Shown here one piece after another: positions 53,433 to 61,764 of a stretch of DNA of 64,000 nucleotides. The DNA is taken from NCBI GenBank assembly GCA_035550795.1, contig DASZOL010000093.1:1-64000 (forward strand), in the 5' to 3' direction. Source of the stretch: DASRDR01 sp035550795. Lineage in GTDB: Bacteria > Methylomirabilota > Methylomirabilia > Rokubacteriales > DASRDR01. Positions within the stretch are counted from its first letter, which is position 1. Every line of letters begins with the position of its first letter. Under the pieces are notes generated by a model, which worked only from the letters and a program-made list of their open reading frames with translations, was not told the origin of the DNA and searched no databases. The position numbers and the translations under genes are program-made.

Positions 53433-54746
53433 TCACGCCTCTTTCAGGAGACCGGCCGCGAGAAACGTCTCCGCGGCGGCTCTGACGGCGTCAAACGGTC
53501 GGCCCGACCGCTCCGCGATCTCCAGCAGGCTGTGCCCCCCGTCGGAGAGGTTCAGCACCCAGAGCCTCGCCAGCTCGTCAAGGTCCACCCTCGCCCTGCC
53601 CCCGACGTGGCGGTAAAGGCCCCGGGTGCTGAGCTGGGGCTCGCCCTTCGGATTCTGGCTGAGGTACCGTCGGTCGCCCTCCAGCACATCGACCACCGCC
53701 AGACAGGTCTGGAGCGAGTCCGCCAGCGTTTCGGGGCGGATCAGGTCAAGGTTGTCCGCCGACGTGTGATACTCGGGATACCGTCCAGGGGCCGTGCGCA
53801 TGAGACAGCCCACCGGCAGATTGAAGCCCGGCGAGCAGAACTGCCGCTCGTCGTAGCCGTTCGGCGCGAACTCCTCGATCCGGTGCGGCACTCCCCGGTC
53901 TCGAAGGACCAGAGCAACCGCCCGGTCGATCTCAGCACTTCCTCGGCGGCTCTTCTTGTATGTGTATCCCCCCGGGTCCCCGATGCTGGCAAGCACCAGC
54001 CCGTGTTTGAGCCGCGCCACCTGAGGCTCGTTCCGCCACAGCCAGGTGAGGGAGCCGATCATTGCGGGCGCGAACAGGAACCGGTAGGAGTATCGGAGCG
54101 AGACGCTACCGAGATGCGTGGCGAGGAAGGTCGCCACCGCCACCCCCGAGAGATTGTCGTTGCAGAGCGACGGGTGACACACGTGGCAGGAGACCAACAC
54201 CTCGTCCGCGCTTGCACCCTTCAGGTAGTACTCTCCGTAGGTCAGATGGCCTGGCGCAAGGGACGAGTCGATGCACACGTCGTATTCGCCGTCCTCGAGC
54301 GCGAGGAGCCGGCGATGGCTGACGCAGAACCCCCACGCCTCCCGGTAGTACGAGGTGAGATGCGGGATCCAGTCCGGATGCTCCGGTAGCGTGAACACGT
54401 GCTCCTTGAGCTCCGCCAGCGAGATCCGCTTCCGTACCGGGACGCTGTAACCGACCACGTGCAGGTTCGATTCGTGGAAATCGATCACTCGATCCCCCGC
54501 GGCGTTCTTCACGTAGGCGTCGCGGATGTTCCACTCCGGCGGCACGGTCCAGTCGAACACCCGGGTACCGCTCGGAACCTCATGCAGCGTGACGTCGATG
54601 TGAGGTTTGAGCCGCCGAAGGGTCTCCCGCACCCCGTCCCCCGTGATACTCCGGCAGAGGGGGTAGAGCTCCGCCACCAGGTCGTATGCCTGCCGCCCGA
54701 CCCGATCGGCGTCGAGCCCCTCCCGGAGCGCCGCGATCTTCACCAC
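53433..54746 (-). CDS. DUF4910 aminopeptidase-like protein
   Basis: A 437-residue protein of the DUF4910/DUF2172 family. It has an M28-peptidase-like core: LVSCHVCHPSLCNDNLSGVAVA (metal-binding His and Asp), RFLFAPAMIGSLTWL and PEYHTSADNLDLI. An N-terminal domain starts LYPLCRSITGDGVRETL, and a C-terminal winged-helix-like part follows (WVLNLSDGGHSLLEIAERSGR). Members are common in surface-polysaccharide loci; the substrate is unknown. Probably cotranscribed with the sugar genes on both sides. Confidence 0.88.
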   Translation of the reverse strand: MVKIAALREGLDADRVGRQAYDLVAELYPLCRSITGDGVRETLRRLKPHIDVTLHEVPSGTRVFDWTVPPEWNIRDAYVKNAAGDRVIDFHESNLHVVGYSVPVRKRISLAELKEHVFTLPEHPDWIPHLTSYYREAWGFCVSHRRLLALEDGEYDVCIDSSLAPGHLTYGEYYLKGASADEVLVSCHVCHPSLCNDNLSGVAVATFLATHLGSVSLRYSYRFLFAPAMIGSLTWLWRNEPQVARLKHGLVLASIGDPGGYTYKKSRRGSAEIDRAVALVLRDRGVPHRIEEFAPNGYDERQFCSPGFNLPVGCLMRTAPGRYPEYHTSADNLDLIRPETLADSLQTCLAVVDVLEGDRRYLSQNPKGEPQLSTRGLYRHVGGRARVDLDELARLWVLNLSDGGHSLLEIAERSGRPFDAVRAAAETFLAAGLLKEA

Positions 54747-54759
54747 GGAACGGGACTCA

Positions 54760-55290
54760 TCACGCCGTGAAGTCGGGGTACTCCTGGTCTCGCTTCAGGA
54801 TGGTCCGCGCGGCGGGCGGCCACTCGATCCCGAAGGTCGGATCGTTCCACCGGACCCCGCGCGCGTGCTCGGGAGCGTAGACCTCCGACATCTGATAGAA
54901 GACCTCCGTCGCGTCCTCAAGAGTCTGGAACCCGTGCGCGCACCCACCGGGGATGTACAGCATGCGCCGGTTCTCCGCGCTCAGCACGAGGCCAATGTGT
55001 CGCCTGAAGGTCGCGGAATCCGGACGCACGTCCACGACGACATCGTGGATTGTCCCGCGCGTACACCGCACCAGCTTCGCCTCCTGGGCCGGCGGCGCCT
55101 GGTAGTGCAGGCCCCGTAGCGTCCCCTTCCGCGTGTTGAAGGACACATTGCACTGGGCAATCCGGGTATCCAGGCCGTGGGCGGCGCACTCACGCTCGCA
55201 CCAGGTCCGCGCGAAGAATCCCCGGGCGTCCTCACGGCGCTCTGGATCGATGATGAAGACGCCCCGCAGGATCGTCTCGGTGAAGATCAC
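54760..55290 (-). CDS. rfbC: dTDP-4-dehydrorhamnose 3,5-epimerase-like protein
   Basis: A 176-residue cupin of the RmlC family. It has EDARGFFARTWCERE, QCNVSFNTRKGTLRGLHYQ (catalytic His region), TRGTIHDVVVDVRPDS (Asp partner), YIPGGCAHGFQTLED and FYQMSEVYAPEHARGVRWNDP. It epimerises a 4-keto-6-deoxy sugar nucleotide. The GTG at 55290 overlaps the methyltransferase stop (GTGA); a longer frame to 55386 is spurious. Whether its substrate is dTDP- or CDP-linked cannot be told. Confidence 0.92.
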   Translation of the reverse strand: MIFTETILRGVFIIDPERREDARGFFARTWCERECAAHGLDTRIAQCNVSFNTRKGTLRGLHYQAPPAQEAKLVRCTRGTIHDVVVDVRPDSATFRRHIGLVLSAENRRMLYIPGGCAHGFQTLEDATEVFYQMSEVYAPEHARGVRWNDPTFGIEWPPAARTILKRDQEYPDFTA

Positions 55291-56555
55291 GGATATACCT
55301 TGACATCCGGAATGGGCACGACGAACTGCCCGCCCCACGCGCGAATACCGGCCATTTGCTCCATGATCTCGACCTTGAGGTTCCACGGCAGGATGAGCAA
55401 GTAGTCGGGACGGGTCTCGGCGATCTTGTCCGGCCGGCAGATCGGGATGTGCGTCCCGGGCGTAAAGCGGCCCTGCTTGTACGGGTTCCGGTCCACCGTG
55501 TAGTCGAGGAAGTCGCCGCGGACCCCGCAGTAGTTCAGGAGGGTGTTCCCCTTCCCGGGCGCGCCGTAGCCCACGATCGACTTCCCCCGGCGCTTGGCGA
55601 CGATCAAGAACTCCAGGAGCCGCCGCTTCGTCTCCCGCACCTGCTCCGCGAACGACGAGTAGCGGTCCAGGCCCCGCAGGCCTCCCGCCTCCTCCCGGAC
55701 GGCCAGCTCGCGTAGACGATCGGAGGTTGGTTGTGAGGCGTCCCCCTCGTGACGTGCGTAGATTCGCAGCGACCCCCCATGAGTGGGCACCTCGTCCACA
55801 TCGAACAGCTCAAGCCCGTGCGCGCGGAAGACGTTACGGACGGTCAGCAGCGAGAAGTACGAGAAGTGCTCGTGGTAGATCGTGTCGAACTGGTTCTCCT
55901 CGATGAGCCGCAGCAGATGAGGGAACTCCAGGGTGATGGTGCCGTGCGGCTTCAGCAGGATCTTCATGCCTGACACGAAATCGTTGAGGTCCGGGACCTG
56001 CGCCAGGACGTTGTTGCCTATGACCAGGTCCGCCTGCTTGCCCTCGGTCACGAGCTCGCGCGCCGCCGCCTTCCCGAACAGCCGCACAGCCGTCGGGACA
56101 CCGCGCTCGACCGCGACCGCCGCCACGTTCCCCGCCGGCTCGATCCCGAGTGCGGGGATGCCCTTGGCCACGAAGTACTGGAGCAGGTATCCGTCGTTGC
56201 TCCCAAGCTCCACTACCTGGGTCCCTTCGCCGAGTTCCAGGCGACGGGTGATCATCTCGGTGTATGCGCGGGCGTGGCGTAACCAGGAGTCGGAGTACGA
56301 GGAGAAGTAGGCGTACTCGCCGAAGATGCGCTCGGGGCTCACGTACTCCGATACCTGAACCAGGAAACAGCGCTCACACACGTAGGCGTGCAGCGGGTAG
56401 AAGGGCTCCATCCGATCCAGCTCTTCGACGGTCAGGTAGTTCTCGCACAGCGGTGACATCCCCAGGTCGACGAACGTGTGACTCAAGCGCGAACTACAGA
56501 ACCGGCAAGTCGGCGCCCGGTCGGTCGCGCCTCGCGCCGGCGATGGCGCCCTCAC
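55287..56555 (-). CDS. Sugar C-methyltransferase type SAM enzyme
   Basis: A 422-residue protein with three parts. The N-terminal zinc motif has CRFCSSRLSHTFVDLG and a second CERC pair. The SAM domain has VVELGSNDGYLLQYF and an LEFPHLLRLIEENQFDTIYHEHFSY block. The C-terminal half has GYGAPGKGNTLLNYCG. This is the Methyltransf_13/11/14 order of TylCIII/NovU-type enzymes that methylate carbon 3 of keto-deoxysugars. The GTG at 56555 overlaps the upstream stop (GTGA). Confidence 0.9.
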   Translation of the reverse strand: MRAPSPARGATDRAPTCRFCSSRLSHTFVDLGMSPLCENYLTVEELDRMEPFYPLHAYVCERCFLVQVSEYVSPERIFGEYAYFSSYSDSWLRHARAYTEMITRRLELGEGTQVVELGSNDGYLLQYFVAKGIPALGIEPAGNVAAVAVERGVPTAVRLFGKAAARELVTEGKQADLVIGNNVLAQVPDLNDFVSGMKILLKPHGTITLEFPHLLRLIEENQFDTIYHEHFSYFSLLTVRNVFRAHGLELFDVDEVPTHGGSLRIYARHEGDASQPTSDRLRELAVREEAGGLRGLDRYSSFAEQVRETKRRLLEFLIVAKRRGKSIVGYGAPGKGNTLLNYCGVRGDFLDYTVDRNPYKQGRFTPGTHIPICRPDKIAETRPDYLLILPWNLKVEIMEQMAGIRAWGGQFVVPIPDVKVYP

Positions 56556-57592
56556 AGGGGCCGCCCGCCGTCGACCCACCGCAGGGTGTCGTCAAGCCGG
56601 CGCGACTCGAGCAGACGCTTGATCCGCGCGAGACGCATGTACCGCTCGCCCTGGAAGTCGGCCAGCGTCACCCCCCCCTCCAGCAGGGCCGCATGGAGAT
56701 CCTTGGCGCCACGAGAGGCATTCCAGTGCAGCGTGAAGGCCGGGAGCGTCCGCGCGAGCTTGCGGAAATCCACCCTGTAGCTGCGCGGATCCGGGCCGGC
56801 TCCAGCGGCGCGCTCGATCGTGCAGCCGGGCACCGTTGCCTGGACGATCTCGGCCAGTTCCAGTACCTGGTAGTTCTCGCCGTTGGCGCCCACGTTGAAT
56901 GCCTGGTTGTGGATCGCGTCGCGCGGGGCGACAAGCACCGCCGCGACGGCTCGCGCGATGTCCTGGACGTGCACGATCGGGCGCCACGGGGTCCCGTCGC
57001 TCATGATCCGGATCCGCCCGGTGGTGTGAGCCCAGCACACCAGATTGTTCAGTACCACGTCGGCGCGCAGTCGCGGTGACAGGCCGTAGGCCGTGGCGTT
57101 CCGCATGAACACCGGACTGAACCGGCCGTCGGCCAGATTCGCGAGGCCCTCCTCCGTCCGAACCTTTGAGACCGCATAGGCGGTCAGCGGTTTGAGTGGA
57201 GCTTCCTCCGTGACGACGTCCTCCCCAGCGGCCCCGTACATGCTGCAGGACGACGCGAAGACGAACCGTGCCACCCCGGCGTCCCGCGCGATCCTGCCCA
57301 GTCGAACCGACGCGCGGTGATTGATATCGTCGGTCCATCCCGGATTGAGATCTCCCAGTGGATCGTTGCAAAGCGCCGCGAGGTGTACCACCGCGTCGAA
57401 TCCCAAGAGGTCGGTGGGATGGACGTCGCGGATGTCCATGCGCATCGCCGGGACCGGGGGATCTTCCCGCCCCAGCGTGCAGTCCTCGAAAAAGAACGTG
57501 TCGAGCCCGACCACGTCGTGGCCGGCAGCCTGCAGCGCCGGAGCCAAGACGGACCCGATGTAGCCGTTGTGGCCTGTGACGAGCACGCGCAT
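56552..57592 (-). CDS. NAD-dependent sugar epimerase/dehydratase
   Basis: A 346-residue extended SDR: VLVTGHNGYIGSVLAPAL (NAD site), VVHLAALCNDPLGDLNP, the serine segment FASSCSMYGAAGE and the YAVSKVRTEEGL Tyr-Lys pair, plus NATAYGLSPRLRADVVLNNLV. It acts on a nucleotide sugar (4-epimerase, 4,6-dehydratase or 4-reductase type). ATG at 57592. First gene of the seven-gene sugar operon. Confidence 0.92.
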   Translation of the reverse strand: MRVLVTGHNGYIGSVLAPALQAAGHDVVGLDTFFFEDCTLGREDPPVPAMRMDIRDVHPTDLLGFDAVVHLAALCNDPLGDLNPGWTDDINHRASVRLGRIARDAGVARFVFASSCSMYGAAGEDVVTEEAPLKPLTAYAVSKVRTEEGLANLADGRFSPVFMRNATAYGLSPRLRADVVLNNLVCWAHTTGRIRIMSDGTPWRPIVHVQDIARAVAAVLVAPRDAIHNQAFNVGANGENYQVLELAEIVQATVPGCTIERAAGAGPDPRSYRVDFRKLARTLPAFTLHWNASRGAKDLHAALLEGGVTLADFQGERYMRLARIKRLLESRRLDDTLRWVDGGRPL

Positions 57593-58367
57593 TGCCGTGT
57601 CTCTAGTTGAGAGGCGTGCCGATGACCCATCCCCCCTGGCGGCCTTGACGTGGCCGCAGGTTCACTCCCCCAACGGAGGAGAGAGTTGCCGGATGGTATG
57701 GTTTCGCCGGTGGTCCGTCAAGCCCATTCACCAGTCCGCCTCGCGAAACGCGATGATGACATCTGCAGAGCAGCAGACGATCCCGAGATACCGGCATCGG
57801 CCTTCCACCAGTTGCCGCACACCAGAAGGCACTAGTCACGATCTTCTCGAAGCTCGTGACAATCGTCGTGGCAAGCGCCTTCGCCACATGGGCGTGGTGT
57901 AAGTGACTCGGTTGGTCACCCGACGCTGATCCAAGTGATTCATGACTCGTGGAACCTTTGCCACGGCCGCGAGAAACGCGCTCGCGAACCCGTCGTGAGG
58001 GCAAGGCATTTGGGGGGACGGGCCCGGACCGGGCTCGCGGCGAACAAGAAGTCCCTCCACCAAGGAGCGGGGATCAGGAAGCCTACGGGGTACGTGAGTC
58101 GATCACGTCCACCGGAGACTCGACAGCTTCACGTGGCACGGGTGCCGTCATACCGGGCGTCGCGGCCGGCCATGGCCGGCGTGACGGTGCCAGCTACCTA
58201 GCAGCTCGGCGGCTGGAAGACGCAGAGGTACCCGCAGCCCAGGGAGCGTCAGCTCAGGGCTTTAGTGGAACGACTCCGCCGGCGGTGTAGAGCCGGCGGT
58301 GTAGAGATGGAGTTGGCTCTCACGCAAGGGCGGTTTGCGTGGGCTAAGATTGGGAGGGTACTGACGT
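57593..58367. other. Gene-free stretch upstream of the sugar operon and tRNA-Leu
   Basis: About 775 bp without a supported gene. It holds a 14-bp perfect tandem duplication (58278-58291 and 58292-58305) and a 7-bp hairpin (CACGCAA/TTGCGTG, 58321-58341) just before the tRNA. Confidence 0.4.
58278..58305. repeat. 14-bp tandem direct repeat
   Basis: GCCGGCGGTGTAGA occurs twice in immediate succession, with no mismatch. It lies 63 bp before tRNA-Leu. Confidence 0.7.
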
Positions 58368-58455
58368 GCCGGGATGGCGGAACTAGGCAGACGCGCCAGA
58401 CTCAAAATCTGGTGCCCGCAAGGGCGTGGGGGTTCGATTCCCCCTCCCGGCACCA
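58368..58455 (+). tRNA. tRNA-Leu(CAA)
   Basis: Type II tRNA: acceptor GCCGGGA/TCCCGGC, anticodon stem CCAGA/TCTGG with loop CTCAAAA (anticodon CAA), long variable arm TGCCCGCAAGGGCG, T-arm GGGGGTTCGATTCCCCC, discriminator A and an encoded CCA ending at 58455. Confidence 0.95.
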
Positions 58456-58514
58456 CCAGAGTCGGCGCAGATCCATCTCATGATGTCCCATGGCGCATGG
58501 TGGCCTCGTTAGGG

Positions 58515-59762
58515 TCACAACTCGATAACGGGATCAATCCCGAGCGTCACCTTTCCGATGTACTCGAATGCCTCGTTCGGTGAGAAGGGCTGCATGAACG
58601 GGCCGGCCCGCACATCTCGGTAGAGCCGGGATAGCTGATGCCTCGTGAGATATCCCGCACCGCCGGACAGCGTGAGTGCCCGATCGACGATGTCGATCGC
58701 CTTTCGTGTCACGAACCACTTCGTGCACTGGAAATCCTTCATCAGCTCGTGCAGTTCATCCATTGGGAGGCTCCCCTGGGGGTGAGCCTTGAAGAAGGCA
58801 TCCATGGCACTCCCGGTGCGATCAACCATCGCCCTCGAAGCCGCCACGTCGATCTCGATCTCCGCGACGCTGTGCTGGATCGCGAAACGCTCCGCCATAG
58901 CGCGGCTTCCCTCTCCTCGGCGCCGACCCCGTATGAAGCTGACCGCGATCTCCCGGGCGGCCTCCGCGATGCCAAGAAACACGGCGACCAACCCCAGGGT
59001 ACCGACTGCGTTGCCAGCTAGATAACGCTCGTTGTACTCACCCCATCGCCCGGTGTCGATGAAATCGCTTTCGGGGACGAAGCAGTTCATGAAGACCACG
59101 TCATGACTCCCCGAGCCGCGCATGCCCAAGGCGTCCCAGTTGTTCTTGATTTCGACACCGGGACTCTGCGTTGGCACATGGGCCAAGGCGAAGCGCCAGT
59201 CGCCGCGGTCGTCGCGGTAGCGACAGACAATGCCCAGAAGGTCAGCGGCCGGTGAACCGGTCCCGAAGCTCTTGTGCCCAGTGAGCGACCAGCCACCCGG
59301 GACACGCGCTGCCTCTGTGCGAAGGTGCAAATGGTCGATGCCCGGCTCGGTCAAGATCGCCGCGATCACAGTCCGACCCGCCGCGATCTCTCGGAGCAGC
59401 CGTTCCCAGTGTCCCGCCCGCTCTTCGTCACCCAACGCCGTTGCTTCTCGCCACGCGCGACTGATGAACCACGTTCTGAACAGGTGCATGTTGACGGCGA
59501 GAGCCGTCGAGCCATCCCCACGTCCGAGCCTGTCGATTCCGACTACGTAGTCGTGCACGGACTCGACACCGAGCCCACCGAGCTGCCGTGGGACCGTCGC
59601 GCCCATCACCCCGCTGCTCTTGAGTGCCTCGATGTTTTCGACCGGGAAGCTACCGTCTCGATCGTGCTGATCCGCCCGGGCCACGAAGTCCCGTGCGTGC
59701 ATCTCGGTGAGGGCAACAAACTGAACGCCCGCCTCGCTGAGGGCCTGTAGCTCGGCCTTCAT
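58515..59762 (-). CDS. Acyl-CoA dehydrogenase family flavoprotein
   Basis: A 415-residue flavoprotein of the acyl-CoA dehydrogenase/DszC-like fold. The N-terminal helical domain has FPVENIEALKSSGVMGATVP; the middle domain has ILTEPG and TGHKSFGTGSPAADLLGI; the C-terminal domain has SGGAGYLTRHQLSRLYRDVRAGPFMQP. The usual catalytic Glu is not evident, so it may be a flavin monooxygenase-like relative rather than a true dehydrogenase. The ATG at 59762 follows GGAGGG. Monocistronic. Confidence 0.85.
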   Translation of the reverse strand: MKAELQALSEAGVQFVALTEMHARDFVARADQHDRDGSFPVENIEALKSSGVMGATVPRQLGGLGVESVHDYVVGIDRLGRGDGSTALAVNMHLFRTWFISRAWREATALGDEERAGHWERLLREIAAGRTVIAAILTEPGIDHLHLRTEAARVPGGWSLTGHKSFGTGSPAADLLGIVCRYRDDRGDWRFALAHVPTQSPGVEIKNNWDALGMRGSGSHDVVFMNCFVPESDFIDTGRWGEYNERYLAGNAVGTLGLVAVFLGIAEAAREIAVSFIRGRRRGEGSRAMAERFAIQHSVAEIEIDVAASRAMVDRTGSAMDAFFKAHPQGSLPMDELHELMKDFQCTKWFVTRKAIDIVDRALTLSGGAGYLTRHQLSRLYRDVRAGPFMQPFSPNEAFEYIGKVTLGIDPVIEL

Positions 59763-60530
59763 TCGTTTCCCTCCTGAAGCCGGCCGGGCGCGGGCGGGCA
59801 AGAAGCCGGCCGTCGGTGAGCCAAACCACGAGGGTTCTACCGCATCGGAGCCGAGGTGCGCAAGAGTGCCGAGGAGAATGCCCGTTCGGGGGATGACCGG
59901 TCATTGGCGAGTCTGAGACCCTTGATCGTAGGGCCGTTCGGAGGCTCGCCATGCACCGCGCTCGGCTCACGCGTCGCTCCGCTCGCCTTGGAGACGGCTG
60001 CGCCAGCTGCGGGGACCGCAGGTCAGGGCGTGGGCGTGGTGGAGCAGCCGATCGAGGAAGGCGGCGACGGCGGCGGTGGCGCCGAGGAGCGTCCCCAAGC
60101 ACACCGGGATGACTACAAATCCGCAGGCCTTCGCGGCGGTGGAGATCCCCCCTTCGCGGGGCGGCGGTGGCGGACGCCTCCCGCCAGGCCCGCCGTCGGC
60201 CGCTCGGGCTCGTGCCGGCGATTCTCCGGCCGGGCCCCGCGGGGGATTTGTGCGCCGTCCGACTGACATGGAATCGTACAACGGCCCCGGCCGGGTGACG
60301 AGAAGCGGCACCGTGTAACCAGGATTCTGCCATTCTCCGGCAGCTCACGTCTGCCATCGTGGCCGAGGGCACGGAATCCGTAGTGGCAAGGCTCACGATT
60401 CCCGTTACTTAGGCCGTCGCCGTCACACCTGGCAGGGGACTTGCGGGGACCGCATCGGCGGCCTCCTGCGTCGGCCGTGGCACGTGGGTTCGGCGCGCCG
60501 GGCGGTGAACAGCGCGAAAGGAGACATGGC
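59763..60530. other. Intergenic region containing an IS21 remnant
   Basis: No intact gene. It contains an IstB C-terminal fragment (59967-60096, separate entry); otherwise nothing recognised. Confidence 0.4.
59967..60096 (-). pseudogene. istB: C-terminal fragment of IS21-family helper ATPase IstB
   Basis: The minus-strand reading LGATAAVAAFLDRLLHHAHALTCGP followed by RSWRSRLQGE and a stop at 59967 matches the extreme C-terminus of IstB proteins (the FLDRLLHHAHVL..GPRSWR signature). The P-loop and the rest of the gene, and any istA, are absent, so this is a footprint of a lost insertion sequence. Confidence 0.65.
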
Positions 60531-60968
60531 ATGAAGCGGTGGGTGACTCTGTCCCTGGCGCTCGTGGCAGTGCTGGGGCCCTCGAGCGTCGCCAGCGCGA
60601 AGCAGAAGTCCGATCACGCGCTCCTGAACGGTCCTGGCGGTGACCAGAGCGTCCAGTGTGGGTCCAAGCGAGGTAAGGGCCCCGCGTCCTTCGTCTACCA
60701 CGTCACCATGACGAACGTCGGCGCGGCGGGCGGCATTCGCGTCACCTATGCGGATGCCGACTTCGTGGAGTACCAGGTCCCCGCGGGAGCCTCGTTCAGC
60801 TTCTCGCAGGCAGCCGGCGGGACCAAGGACGTCGACGACCTCATCACGGTCACCGCAACCGGAGGGGCCGTGCTGATCGGGTCCATGAGTGCGCTCCTCG
60901 ATGAGGGCTCACAGCCCCACCCGACTCTGGCCCCCGATTTCTGCACGACCACGCCGGCGAGCCCGTAG
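60531..60968 (+). CDS. Secreted beta-type protein of unknown function
   Basis: A 145-residue exported protein. A signal peptide (residues 1-23, ASA-KQK) is followed by a mature part with two cysteines (SVQCGSKRG, PDFCTTTPA) that could form a disulphide, and a beta-sandwich-like pattern (VYHVTMTNVGAAGGIRVTYADADF). No named family recognised. The ATG at 60531 has AAAGGAG 8 bases upstream. A 12-bp perfect hairpin follows the stop. Confidence 0.75.
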   Translation: MKRWVTLSLALVAVLGPSSVASAKQKSDHALLNGPGGDQSVQCGSKRGKGPASFVYHVTMTNVGAAGGIRVTYADADFVEYQVPAGASFSFSQAAGGTKDVDDLITVTATGGAVLIGSMSALLDEGSQPHPTLAPDFCTTTPASP

Positions 60969-60992
60969 CAGCCGGACGAAACCCGTCTCGCT

Positions 60993-61020
60993 CACGAGCG
61001 CCGGCCTCCCGGCGCTCGTG
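60993..61020 (+). terminator. Hairpin after the secreted-protein gene
   Basis: A 12-bp perfect stem (60993-61004 with 61009-61020) and loop CCTC, 25 bp after the stop codon. It lacks a run of T, so it may act with Rho or as a transcript-stabilising hairpin. Confidence 0.5.
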
Positions 61021-61129
61021 CTGTCTCGCGGACCGCCCGGCGCCGACTCCCTGGCCACCGAAGAGGTCGGAAGGATTCGGAGGAGGGGACGGGGCGGCTT
61101 GTGGACCGAGGTACCCGAGATCCTGCGCC

Positions 61130-61567
61130 TCAGACGCGCAAGGAGTCCCCGCGCGAGACCCGCCGGCGGCGCCGCCGGCACTCCGGACACCCGGGAAGGG
61201 CGGCGCGATCGCCCGCCGTGCACCCGCCGGTGCCCGCGCCCCCGTGGGACCACGTCGTGAGGCAGCGCAGGCAGCTGTGCGTGTGGCGTCCACGCCGCGC
61301 GGGGCCGATCTCGTCGATGGCGCTCGAGATGCGCTCGGGTAGCCCGTCCGGGCCGCGCCGGCTGCCGGCCAGGCACCAGGGGCAGAGCCGGGCCCGTCCC
61401 TCCGGACAGGGCCGCCAGTGCGCCCACTCCCCCTCGCAGAGAAAGCAGTGGTGAACGTGGACGCGCCCGTTCCGCCCCGGCGCCATGCCCCCCGCGCGGC
61501 ACACCGCTCGCCGCAGCGAGATCGTGACCCCCAGCAGCAGCACGGCGAAGGCGGCCCGGCGTCCCAT
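61130..61567 (-). CDS. Membrane-anchored protein with duplicated zinc-ribbon motif
   Basis: A 145-residue protein with an N-terminal hydrophobic segment (residues 4-17) and two related cysteine-rich units: VHHCFLCEGEW, with CPEG and LCPWC, then HTHSCLRCLTTWSH, with GCTAG and GCPEC. Each has a C-x2-C pair, a nearby W-x-H, a middle Cys and a final C-x2-C, suggesting two zinc ribbons arising by duplication. It ends RRRRRRVSRGDSLRV. Family unknown. Conserved Cys spacing argues that the frame is real. Confidence 0.6.
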   Translation of the reverse strand: MGRRAAFAVLLLGVTISLRRAVCRAGGMAPGRNGRVHVHHCFLCEGEWAHWRPCPEGRARLCPWCLAGSRRGPDGLPERISSAIDEIGPARRGRHTHSCLRCLTTWSHGGAGTGGCTAGDRAALPGCPECRRRRRRVSRGDSLRV

Positions 61568-61764
61568 GACCGGGGCCCATGCAAGCGCGTGCCAGCCGCC
61601 AATCCGCGCGGAAGCGGGCGTGCCAGCCGCCGCCGAGGCCGTCCCGACGACGCGGCCCTCACGCCGCGGTGACGCAAACCGTCACCGGTCGGCCGCGGCC
61701 CGGCAGCGCCGCGCCCTGGCGCGTTCTCCCGGCGGGGCCGGTCGGCCGCGCCGGCCCGGCCCGG

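Noticed and set aside
58140..58200. GTGCCGTCATACCGG and CCGGCGTGACGGTGC as an inverted repeat around GGCCGGCCATGGCCGGC
   Set aside because: The arms have several mismatches and there is no T-run or adjacent gene end; too weak to call a terminator or element.
58262..58456. Minus-strand frame beginning MVPGGGIEPPRP
   Set aside because: It is the antisense of tRNA-Leu(CAA) read as protein, a known annotation artefact.
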